DNA from: Campanula takesimana
Lineage: Eukaryota; Streptophyta; Magnoliopsida; Asterales; Campanulaceae
Length of the DNA: 64,000 bases
NCBI GenBank assembly: GCA_026119855.1
Contig: JAOWBW010000868.1
Span: forward strand, 434,001 to 498,000
Direction: 5' to 3'
The translations under genes and the position numbers were made by a program. The notes beneath the pieces are model-generated. The model was not told the DNA's origin. It made no database searches and worked only from the letters and a program-made list of their open reading frames with translations. Positions 52,401-63,082 of this stretch are shown here, piece by piece (position 1 is the first letter of the stretch; each line of letters begins with the position of its first letter).

Positions 52401-53526
52401 GTGCATATTCTCGTGAGCACATGATACATGATTACATGGTGCATAAAGACTGGTCCACTAATTTGGGACTTAGTTCTATTCTCGTAGTTCAAGTAAACAT
52501 CTACTTGTGCATTCTCGTGTGAGTCCAGCTGGCTTATTTGGTGCAGAGGGGTGTATAGGTTCACGCTTATTGCGAGGGCTGGGGCATAAGTGATAATCGT
52601 GGGTCTATGCATTCGGTCTGTTTTTCCCTTACTACCGGCCATAGTAAGGGCTTAGCATCCTGTATTAGAGCAATACGCCTGATATAAGTAAATGCTAACT
52701 CCTGAACACCTCGTGAATCTTGTTCTTGTGAATGACACTGGTTACCGGGTCTTCTTATATACTGCATAGCAGTCTCTTGATCTTGATCGTGGTTGTCATC
52801 AGCTATACAAGCATCGACAACAATGGTATTCTTGGGAGAAATAAGGAAGGATTCAGGTAATGATATGTGATAGGCCTATGTGCATTTTGGTGAGTTGGTC
52901 TAGCCTCTCACACTACTTGACTACTTGTTACCTGATCATATCTTGAGCTTGATTACTTGTTGAGTTGGCTTAGCCTCTCCTATACTTGTTACTTGATGAT
53001 ACTTGATATATGATTACTTGAGTATCTACTGGAATTACATGATAACATGTCATGTAGTTGCATGTTAATAGCTTACTGAGATTTATCTCACCCTTTATTT
53101 GTTTCCCCCCCAGGAAAGCAGGGATAGTACGCAGTGAGGCTCGACATAGCTGGGAACGTACTCCGCAGGATGTTCTTGTTTGAGACTAGTGTCCTTTTAC
53201 ACTTTGGTAAGGATGATGTTGTATGAGTTGTTAAACTCAGGGCTTGTTGGGGTAGACTTGGTAGTACTTGTTGTCTCTAGACATCTCTTGATGCCAGATT
53301 ATATGCTAGGCATGTCTTCCGCTGTATGTAACCATGATTGGTTTAATTTTCTTGGTCTAGAACTCGTTGTGAGCTATCTTAGCTCCTTACTCTTGAGTAT
53401 ATATATCATGTCAGTTTGGTTCTAACAGGTATTGTTCCTGTTTCCCGTTAGTTTCTTGTTCCTTGTTAGTTACGCGCACCAGGTTCGAGGTTCTATTAGG
53501 GGATCCCGGGACCTGGGGGCGTGTCA
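49476..53526 (+). mobile_element. 3' LTR of E
   Basis: 4051 bp, same ends as the 5' LTR and same length within one base, with scattered single-base differences. It is followed by the duplicated GTGTG. Confidence 0.94.
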
Positions 53527-53531
53527 GTGTG

Positions 53532-54344
53532 GGCACCGGGCCTGCACAGAACAACTTTTATTTCCTGTTCATTTTTATCGGTCACACGGGTGATTCGAAA
53601 GTTGTAAATTACGTGCTTATTTGTTTTTTTTATTTCCTTTGAAAAAAAATATTTTGTCACTTGTTAGACCTCACACTACGCGCACAATTCTTATCAACTG
53701 CTCATTTTCGAGTCGCACAAGTCCAACCCCAAACCTGTCGAGGCCCGTCCTAGGAAGTTTCAAGCTCCACTCGACCTTGACTCTTCCGAAGCGGTAAACC
53801 TCAGCCCGTGGCGTAGTTCATGACTACATGCCGGGGGTGACCTTTAAGCCTCTCTTTAGCCGAGCACAAACCATACAATTCTAGTTAGGGTCTAACACTC
53901 CGTGACTCAAGTCGGTTTCCATGTGCCGAGATTTCCCTAAACTAATGTCTTCAAATCATACATACCACTCGTTATTATGGACGAAATAAAACTCCATCCC
54001 CAAGTGGTCATAATGGACGCAAATAAAAAATCCGTCCCCGCATGTATGATTTACTACATTAATTTAGTTTAATCCCGACACATGTAGGATTTACAAGCGT
54101 GGTGGAATCCGATGAGTATATGGGACCGCGAGAAGGTCTATATACTAGTGTGACGATTCCATTATTTTTCTAGAAACCCCAAAAAAGGACCGCGTCCTTC
54201 CGACTTTTGTAAATAAATAAATAAAAAAAAGAGTCATTTTTCTTTATGTGGTTGAGTCTTTTCTTGTTTGTGGGTGAAATCATTTTACTCAAAAGGTGTT
54301 TGTGGGGCCATCCTAAGATCAACCGTGTTCTCTCCATAGGTCCA
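53532..54344 (+). other. Leader of B after the E insertion
   Basis: Untranslated sequence continuing from 44046. No gene is seen. An acceptor-like CTCCATAG lies eight bases before the gag start codon region, which might mean an upstream intron, as some Ogre relatives have; unproven. Confidence 0.55.
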
Positions 54345-55346
54345 ATGGCTTCAAACGGCAACGACAACGGCATTCCCATGTCCAACGAAGGGTTATTCCG
54401 CATGGTGAAAGTATTTAAAGGGCAAATTGATACACTAGCCGAGGATGTTCGCCGCAAGGATGATTTATGGCGAGCCCGTTACGAGCATGTGGAAATGGCC
54501 CATAAAAGAGAAGTATCCAAACTCGAGGACCAATTGAAGGGGCTCACGAATGAAAGAAAGGTCCAAGGCATCAATACCGGTTTGGTCAACACTCTCATGT
54601 CCTACATTGACCAAAAGCTTAGTGGGCTAAATTTGCACAAGGGCCCAAGCACCGATCTTCATCAAGCTTCTCTCCTCATGAACACAATGGAGGCTCTTCT
54701 CGAAAAGTTCAAGATGCCCGATATTGGAAAGTTCAACGGCAACTCTTGCCCCGACGCTCATGTTGACTCCTACATTTGGGCCATGCTACAAAAGAAAGTG
54801 TCTCCTCAAATAATGGCACAATGCTTCCCGCTTACTCTCGAGGGGGTCGCAAAAGATTGGTATATGGGTCTTCCAGTTTCCACCCGCCTCAATTGGGATG
54901 TCGCTATGCTTGCCTTCAAGTCACAATATCAAGGCAACTCCATGTTCCGCCCCACCAAGAAGGAATTGGAGAGCACCGTGCAAATGAGTGATGAATCATT
55001 TGGGGACTTCTATCGCCGTTAGAATGACAAGATAGCCGAGATGGTTGATAGGCCTTCCAAGAAGGAACAAATGGACATCTTCTTGAAGTGTTTGAAAATG
55101 GACTACCGCACTCATCTTAGTGGGGCTTTTCACTCCGATTTTTCAAGCACGTATGATGCGGGGGTTAGAATTGACAATTTGCTCCGAGAAGTGGCCGAGT
55201 CCTCCTATGACACAAGCTTCAACGACAAAGGGTTACCAAGTAATGACATGGAAGAATGTAGTGACATGGAAGACTACAACGACAATGAGGAATACAACGA
55301 CATGGGGGATGACGACAACAATATCTGTTTCTCTTTCTCTACCTAG
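54345..55346 (+). pseudogene. gag of element B (one in-frame stop)
   Basis: 334 codons, one frame. Starts MASNGNDNGIPMSNEG. A charged coiled-coil segment follows (DTLAEDVRRKDDLW, KREVSKLEDQLKGLTNERK). The Gag core then shows LLEKFKMPDIGKFNGNSCPD, AHVDSYIWAMLQ, GVAKDWYMGLP and FKSQYQGNSMF, with a C-terminal acidic tail. Codon 226 (55020-55022) is TAG where CAG is likely, a C-to-T change. No zinc knuckle was found. Gag would package the RNA, and reverse transcriptase would have to come from another element. The start codon was chosen as the first Met before the conserved segment. Confidence 0.85.
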
Positions 55347-58300
55347 AAATAGGATTAGAAAAAAAAAAGAGAGTCAAAAGTCCTCTAATGTGTGCATTAA
55401 TGTTTTCTCTCGTCCTATGTTAAATGTTCGAGTCCATTGAGTCATTAAATAAAAGTCATTCTTGTCCTCATACACTCTTTCAAGTTTTTCAATTAATTCT
55501 TGGCAAAATGATGAAAAGATGTCTAAACACGTTTTAGAACGAAATCCATCGCTTGAACGCCTAGGGGCTAAACATCGACGACGGCATCAACAACAAAGAC
55601 ATCAAAACATCAACGGCAAAATCAAGCCAAAGAAAGGTGAAGCAACAACCATGGAGAAAAATCAAGCAATGTTTCAAAGGAGGATTCAAAAAAAAAAAAA
55701 AAAAAAAAGCTCGCTAGGTTGAACTCTTCAAATCAACCTAGGCAAAAGTTAGAGCACAAAAAAAAAATAAATAAAAAAAAAATCCCCCCTCAATCAAAGA
55801 AGTACAAAAGAACAACATCATTCCACCAAACGAAGAACGAAGCAACATTGACAAAAATTACGACGAAACCATTCCATCTCGACCAATGAAGGATCCACAA
55901 GAACTACGGTGACCTGAGCCTCTACACTGGAGGAACGTAGGCAACCTTCGGGTCCGATCTCATGCAAGAAAGAAGATATGCTTAGCCCTAGCGCATTATG
56001 GTGATCGGCCTTCATCTCGAACTTGTCAAGACGTCTTTGTACGATTCATTTGCCAATGAATTAATCACCAAAAGATTGAACAACCTTCTTAGATTTGGAA
56101 TCGCTTTCCGTTCCTTGTCGAGTCTAGGGGTTTCTCTTCTTTTTGCGATATTCCCAGTTTCTTGCAATCAAACTGGGGCTTTCCTTCTCTTCTCTCTTAA
56201 TGACATACTTGCCTTCGTGAGTCATTCAACAAATATATACAAAGTCAATACTAGGGACCACTTCCCTAGTCGAGTCAATGTCACTCATCTTTAGTGACAA
56301 GAGGTCTTCACCGCAAAATCACATGTCATATCTCCTCAGCCAGAGTCAATGCACACTTCCTCATTAATCGAGTCAAAAAAAAAAAAGAAGACGCAAAAGA
56401 GATGCCCGCTAGATTTAAAACCCGAAAGGGCGGTCTAGGCAAAAAACAGGGTGCGTCATAAAAAAAAATGAGAGAGTGAGAGAGAGAAGGGAAAGAGAAA
56501 TGGAGATCTCCAGCCTCTAAGGAAGACAACTGCATAAGCCCTACATTGGATCTCCTCAACAAATCAATTCCCCACCGAGTCAACTTTGGGATTGCTCGAC
56601 AAGATATGGCACCATCAAAGGTTGTCTTGGGTTATCAGCATCATTCTCCAGCAGTGTGCATTTTTGGGTTTATGAAAAGAAGGCCCGTGGTAACCAAGAC
56701 CCATCTGAGAACGAGCCCATCATAAAAGGGCACGAGGTTGCACAAATAATCGCTAGCTAGTCAATTGGCTTGGGCAGCAAATAGCAACAACATGTGTCTC
56801 AGTTTTTAAAGCTTCTTCAAGTATGTGCTTCTAAAGTACGCCGAAAGGCTCCCGAGAAAATGGAGTAGCTCTTGCCATGTCCTCTCATGTTTATTCCCTC
56901 GCATGAGGATGAGTCACTCTTGCTTTGCTCAACAAATGGTGATTCCCTAGGGGCTATGTGACTCAAGAACAAGGGTTTCTTTTGCATCATTTGACAATCA
57001 ATAAGCCCTAGGGGCTATGCTCGAGAAAGATGTGTGAGACTATCCTCAAAGTCTCTCAAAAGGGATGTCAAAAAGCCCTCTTGTCATGTGTGCCCGTACT
57101 CGTTCCCCCAATCAAGGATGGACCTTTCTCGCAATCAATGATGGCACTCTAGGGGCTACGGTCAAGTCTTAAAGGCTCCCTCGGCAAGAAGCAATTCACC
57201 TCAATATCCCCAGCAACATTTGAAGCTCTATACCGAAAGGTCTCAAGGGGCTTCGCAATCTACAATCTTTTGGGCTACGGCATTACAGTGATACAAGAAA
57301 AGGGCAATATTGGGGCTTCGCAATTAACAAGCTTTTGGGCAGTGGTACCCGAGCAATGCAATTTGGGAGTAGTCTTATGGCTCCATGAAAGGGATCAAAC
57401 TTCAATGGTCCCTCAACACTTCCAGTCAAAACGCCTCTTGGTTTTAAATGAAGGCTCCGATGATATGAATGAATTTGATGATTCTTGTTAGAACTCACAG
57501 CGAGATTATGAAGGAAGTCTTAGAGAAAAGGAAAAGGATTCAATATGCTAGACTCACCCGGCTGAGTTATAGTGGGCAATGCCAATATGTTAACTCTATA
57601 AGCAGAGTTACGGCCAATCCCAATGTTTCTGCAATACAGCACCCCCTTCTTCAAGATCAAAAGCACAGGCTGCATCCGAAGATCCGCCGTCGGTTCAACT
57701 CAAGAAGACTCGAGCAAACATACCGTTCGAGACTTTATCACACCAAGACCTTATCATCAGCAACAACATCACCATCTCCCACAAGACGTCTCCTGAAGAC
57801 CGTACTACATTTTCAACATGGACCTTCCGCCATTTGGGTATCAACCACAAAAAGGGCCATCCATCTCCAAGCAAGAGAAAGAAGGAGATCTCCTTCAAGA
57901 GTCCTACCCGATGTGGCATCCGCTCTCAATACAAAGCTAAGCCGATTAGGGGCTTCACATCTAAAGGTCTTCACATCCCGCCATCTCGAAGCCCACATGA
58001 CATTTGGGGCTTAGAGATCTCCCGAAGCTTGGTATTAATAATCTTCTCTTGGGGCTTGCTCTCGTCAACATCAAAAGGCAATTTATCATAGGGTTATGCA
58101 AGATTGGCATCAAGGGCATTATAGGGGATTTTCAATCAACAACCCCTTATCTCGGCATCGAAAGACTCTTGAAACCCCATAATTGACACATATCTTAGGG
58201 CTAGACATCAATTTCGTTGGACACAACGGCAAAGACGACAGAATTCAAGCAAGGCAATCCGGACTTCGATTGAACATGACTTGATCTTGGGTTGGCTTTG

Positions 58301-59050
58301 CAAACACACAATGGTTAAAATGGTTCACCCACGAACTAAAAAAAAAAAAAATCTTTTTCTCACATGTGTGCATATTCTTTCCCTTCTAATCTAAAAAAAA
58401 AAAAAAAAAGATTTTTCTTTTTCTTTTTCTCCTTCTATGTGCAAAAGTATGTGCTTTACTTTGCTTTGCTCCTAGCTTCTCCCCCAGCGTTCTCCACCAT
58501 CCTTGAACTACGCTGGTCTGATTCCTTTTAAGGGATACGTAGGTAGCCTTTTGGCACGACCAAATCACCCAGAATACCATCTCGCCAATACTCCATCAAA
58601 GGCAAGAACAATTCATCATCACCAACATCATCATTCTCCATCCAAAGCGTGGATACTCTTCATCAAAAGCATCAACATCCTTCAGCAATCCATCCCCAAT
58701 CAAGCGGCAATAGTAAGTGAAGGTATGAACATCATTCATCTCAAGCAATCTCCGTTTTCAAAAATCACTTCACACACAGAATCGCTTTACTTCTCTCTCA
58801 TACAAACTGCTTTCAAATCACATTTCACCACGAGCACTATTTCTCTCTTCATTTCACACTTCATGCATCTTCTTGCACAAACACATATACCTGTTAAGCA
58901 CACACATAACAGGTACCACCACGAAGTCAACAGCATCCGCTACTCAAGGCACTTCATCCCCAGCAGAAAATAGTCCACAGTCAACCATGCCCGCATCCCC
59001 GCGATAAAGCCAACAGCAACTGCAGCTCTAGACAGTAATTTGGTCCACGG
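55347..59050 (+). other. Non-coding 3' region of B
   Basis: A-rich sequence with many poly-A runs (near 55690, 55760, 56373, 58340, 58394) and the repeated phrase CTAGGGGCTATG (near 56947, 57007). Short open frames exist but none resembles pol. It is what remains where an autonomous element would have pol. Confidence 0.7.
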
Positions 59051-59429
59051 TGATCCCGCAATTAGCAAACGGATCCCGCATCAGCAAACGGATCCCGCAT
59101 CAGCAAACATATCCCGCATCAGCAAACGGATTTCGCTTCCAGCAAATGGATCCCGCACCAGCAAATGGATCCCACATTTAGCAAACGGATCCCGCATTCA
59201 GCAAACGGATCCCGCATTCGGCAAACGGATCCCGCACCAGCAAACTGATCCCGCACCAGCAAATTGATCCCGCATTCAGCAAACGGATCCCGCATCAGCA
59301 AACGGATCCTACACCAGCAAACGGATCCCGCCTTCAGCAAACGGATCCCGCTTCAGCAAACGGATCCCGCCTCAGCAAACGGATCCCGTTTCCGCAAACG
59401 GATCCCTCTTCAGCAAAATGGATCCTGCC
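59051..59429 (+). repeat. 20-bp minisatellite in B
   Basis: About 19-20 units of GGATCCCGCATCAGCAAAC with small changes; most keep GGATCC. It lies in the 3' untranslated part shortly before the LTR, a place where Ogre-type elements are known to hold tandem repeats. Confidence 0.95.
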
Positions 59430-59590
59430 ATATCCTTTCTATATCAATAAAGCCGCTCACACAGGGAGCGCACCCCTATCCTTCGCAAATTTCAAATTCA
59501 TGTTTTATTGAGTCTTTGTTTTCTCTTGTCGATGTCCTCGGCGGTTGTCTTTCTTTCGTCGACGCGTTTTGCTTTTCAATCCACGTCACC

Positions 59591-59599
59591 GAGGGGCTC
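59591..59599 (+). other. Polypurine tract region of B
   Basis: GAGGGGCTC immediately precedes the TG of the right LTR; short for such a tract. Confidence 0.55.
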
Positions 59600-60886
59600 T
59601 GTAGACACCCCGCCTTGGACCTCTCACCCCGATTGCATACATAGTATTTTTATTTAACTTATTTTTTTTAATTTCTGTTACTTCGGTTAAGTTCCTAACT
59701 GATTCCATTAGTTTTGGACTAAACTGCATAACAGAATTAACTTTAGAGTCATTTCTGTCATTTTGTCTTTTCCACCCGCGGGCGCTTCCGACACTGTTTG
59801 TGGGCTGCGCGCGCGTCTCGCCCCTAAAGCGGGACTCGCGCGCCTCCCATTATGGCAGTAACGGATTGTACCTTATTTCCCTCCCTTTTCTTATTTACAA
59901 CATCTCTTCTTGATTACAAAAGAGCTTCTTTTTACCTCCATATTCATCCCCCTAGTTTTATAACCTCCAATCCCATTATTCTAGCCATTTCTTAATAACA
60001 AAATATTTCTTTTTATTATTATTTGATTTTCTTTTATTTATTTCATTTATCTTATTTTCTATTGGTCAATTCCATCTCACATGGATTGATCATTTTCCCT
60101 CCAACATTTCCCCCTCTTTTCTACCTATAAAAACCTCTCATTTCTACCTTAGAAAAGGACCTCAACATTTTCTCTCTAGCCAAGACACTCTTTTTGGACC
60201 TGAACTTTGATTCACAAACTACACTATACACAAATTCTCCCAACAAGAGTTCTTAACAACAAGACTCTACACAAATTGTTCTACAACAATTTCCCTACAA
60301 CAACACCATTTTCAAGTCCAAGTTTGAAGTCCTCTTTCTTAAGGTACTTTATTCTTCTTCTCTTATTTTACATGTCTTAGTAATGTATGCAATCCTCATC
60401 AATTGGGACATGACCAAATGACCACTTTACTGCATTAAAGTTGGTTAAGGTTATCTCCCTATATTTTAATCTCTACTTTAATTTCCTATCCATTTCTTAA
60501 TGTAATTGTTTAGTATAATTGTTACATGTAATCTTTAGCATAAATTAATAAATAAAATAATTCTCTTTTATTTCTCTTTTATTTTCCCCTTTCTTTTCAC
60601 TTTAATTGTTAGCACTTTTTATTGAAGGACATTTAATATTAGAACACCAAAAGTAGCAAGACCGGCGTAAGCGGGGCGGAGTGGGTGTTAAAGTACTTCC
60701 CACTCCATCACCTAACCCCCGAACCCCTTATCTCAAGAATATTTGGTTTCGTAATCAATAAAGAAGGCTATTTTCTTAGGTTTTCTCGCGTTCCTCTAAA
60801 ACGTGGGTGGCGACTCTTAAAATCAATTAGACATCCTAGGTTAATTCACCGCTCTAGCCAAGCCGTGGTTCCCCGAGGTATCTACA
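59600..60886 (+). mobile_element. Right (3') LTR of B
   Basis: 1287 bp, TGTAGACACCCCGCC to GAGGTATCTACA. A GC-rich block with GCGCGC repeats lies at 59773-59849, with the TATA box at about 60124, roughly 270 bp further on. It serves as the reference copy for the family's other LTRs (176-1439, 2201-2436, 42762-43632). Confidence 0.95.
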
Positions 60887-63037
60887 CCAACAAAAATAGA
60901 AGCTATCGTAAATTGGGAAAGACCTACTATGGTTAGTGAAATAAGGAGTTTCTTGGGTTTGGCTGGTTATTATAGGAGATTCGTTGAAGGTTTCTCTAAG
61001 TTATCTGTACCGTTAACAAGGCTGACCCAAAAAGGGGCATAATTCGTTTGGTCGGAGGAGTGTGAGAAGAATTTCCAAGAGTTAAAGCGATGATTGGTGT
61101 CTGCACCAGTTCTTACGTTACCTTCTGGATCGGACGGATATGTGATATATAGTGATGCGTCGATTAAACGATTAGGCTGCGTGTTAATGCAGAATGACAA
61201 GGTTATAGCCTACGCATCGAGACAATTGAAATTCCATGAAAAGAACTATCCAACTCATGATTTGGAGTTAGCTGCGGTAGTTTTTGCATTGAAGATTTGG
61301 AGACATTACTTAAAATAGGACTACGTGTCAGATTTACACTGACCATAAGAGCCTTAAGTATATTTTTACTCAAAAGGAACTTAATATGAGGCAAAGGAAA
61401 TGGATCGAATTATTAAAGGATTATGATTGTGAAATCTTATACCATCCTGGGAAGGCCAATAAGGTGGCAGACGCACTAAGTAGGAAGAATCATGGAACCC
61501 TAGCGACGTTAAAACCTAAGGAGGTAACGCATGGAACCGTATCTAAGTGTTAGGTATGAAAGTAAGAGTTCAAGGATATATGGCACATTTGAGTGTATAG
61601 CCTGCGCTGTTGGACATGATCAAAATGGCACAAGCAACTGATGAGGAAGTGAGCAAGATACGTGCGAATATAGTGGAAGGTAAAGGGAAAGACTTTCGTG
61701 TAGGAGAAGATGGGATTGTGAGGTACCAATCAAGGATTTGGGTGCCAAGCAACGAGGACATAAAAAGGGAGATCCTGAATAAAGCTCACTGTTCGAGGTT
61801 TTATGTACATCCGGGAAGTACAAAGATGTATAGAGATTTGAGGGAATCATATTGGTGGAACCACATGAAGGGGGATGTGGCAGAATTTGTGTCAAGATGT
61901 TTGGTGTGTCAACAAGTGAAAAGTGAGCATCAAAGTCCTGCTGGACTACTACAGTCGTTACCTATTCCCAAATGGAAGTGGGAATATATAGCGATGGACC
62001 TAGTGGTGGGATTACCAAAGACGTTGAAAGGGTATAATGCGGTTTGGGTCATTGTGGACAGACTCACGAAATCGGCCCATTTTCTGGCGATCAAGGTGAC
62101 GGATTCCTTAGAAAAGATGGCTAAGTTATACATTGATGAGATTGTAAGGTTGCATGGAATACCGGTTTCAATAGTGTCAGATCGAGATACAAGATTCACA
62201 TCGAAATTTTGGAAAAGTCTGCAACAAGCGTTAGGGATAGAGTTGACAATGAGTACAGCTTTCCACCCGCAGACAGATGGGCAGTCAGAGAGAACTATTT
62301 AGTCATTGGAGGATATGTTAAGAGCTACATCGTTGGATTGGCAAGGGACTTGGGATGAACATTTGCCATTGGTGGAGTTCACGTATAACAATAGTTTCCA
62401 TGCTAGTATTGGAATGGCACCATACGAAGCATTATATGGACGAAAGTGTAGATCACTGACTTGTTGGGACGAAGTAGGTGAAAGGAAGTTGACTGGACCG
62501 GAAATTGTCCAAGTGACGGCGGATAAAGTACAGCAGATACGAATTTGGCTTTTGACCGCTCAGAGTAGACATAAATCCTATGCCGATCATAGGAGGCGTG
62601 ATTTAGAATTTTAGATAGGGGATAGAGTGTTTTTGAAAATCTCGCCAACTAAAGGAGTTATGAGATTTGGTCTTCGTGGGAAATTAAGCCCGAGATACGT
62701 GGGACCATTTGAGATTTTGGAAAGAGTTGGGGCAGTGGCTTATAAATTAGCCTTACCACCTGTGCTAGCGGGAGTGCACAATGTGTTCCATGTGTCAATG
62801 TTAAGAAAGTACATCTCCGACCCAAGCCATGTGATCGAGTATAAGCAGCTTAGAGTTCGCACTGATTTGAGCTATGATGAAAAGCCTATAAAGATCGTTG
62901 ATCGCAAAGACCAGATTTTGAGGAAAAGAGTAATTCCTTATGTGACGGTGCAATGGAGCAACCACACTGAAAGAGAAGCTACGTGGGAGCTCGAGAACGA
63001 AATGCGAGAGACGTATCCCGAGCTATTTTCAGAATGA
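60887..63037 (+). pseudogene. RNase H, integrase and chromodomain of chromovirus A (3' part of pol)
   Basis: Resumes [20 protein letters not shown]. RNase H follows ([37 protein letters not shown], then after a shift [11 protein letters not shown] and KVADALSRK). Integrase has the HHCC zinc site (H and H near 61788-61813, CLVC near 61900) and the catalytic D-D-E ([29 protein letters not shown]), then the RYVGPFEIL module. The C-terminal segment YDEKPIKIVDRKDQ to ATWELENEMRETYPELF is a chromodomain, which in chromoviruses directs insertion to particular chromatin. In-frame stops include 62300 and 62612, plus several in RNase H. About 15 codons between this and the 5' part are missing at the B insertion. 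Confidence 0.94.
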
Positions 63038-63068
63038 CGTGCGTTTGGTTTGGAGGACCAAACCCTTT

Positions 63069-63082
63069 TAAGGAGGTAAGAA
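63069..63082 (+). other. Polypurine tract of element A
   Basis: TAAGGAGGTAAGAA, directly before the 3' LTR. Confidence 0.8.

Larger units (their letters stand above)
44047..53526 (+). mobile_element. E: 9.5-kb LTR element with 4.05-kb LTRs and a 1.4-kb interior
   Basis: LTRs at 44047-48096 and 49476-53526 both begin TGTAACGCCCGTCC and end GGGGGCGTGTCA. The target duplication is GTGTG (44042-44046 and 53527-53531). The inside is only 1379 bp, with an initiator-Met primer site and a polypurine tract preceded by TTCGAGGACGAATTTT, a phrase common at the 3' end of Tekay/Del elements. It is thus a deletion derivative or a large retrotransposon derivative (LARD). The very similar LTRs suggest the youngest insertion in the nest. 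Confidence 0.93.
42762..60886 (+). mobile_element. B: gag-only, Ogre/Tat-like LTR retrotransposon (TR-GAG type) inserted in A
   Basis: The components are a left LTR (42762-43632, lacking its first 416 bp), a primer site, a leader, element E inserted at 44047, a gag gene (54345-55346), about 3.7 kb of non-coding A-rich sequence, a 20-bp minisatellite, a polypurine tract and a full right LTR (59600-60886). No protease, reverse transcriptase or integrase was found, matching non-autonomous terminal-repeat elements with GAG described in plants. Long LTRs, the primer site and a 3' minisatellite resemble the Ogre group. Confidence 0.82.

Noticed and set aside
55020..55022. Programmed readthrough of the TAG in B gag
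   Set aside because: No downstream pol to be reached, since the stop lies within gag itself; a simple CAG-to-TAG mutation explains it better.
59040..59644. Repeat proteins encoded by 59040-59644 (pattern TDPASANGSR)
   Set aside because: Translation of the 20-bp minisatellite, open in several frames; no evidence of a gene.
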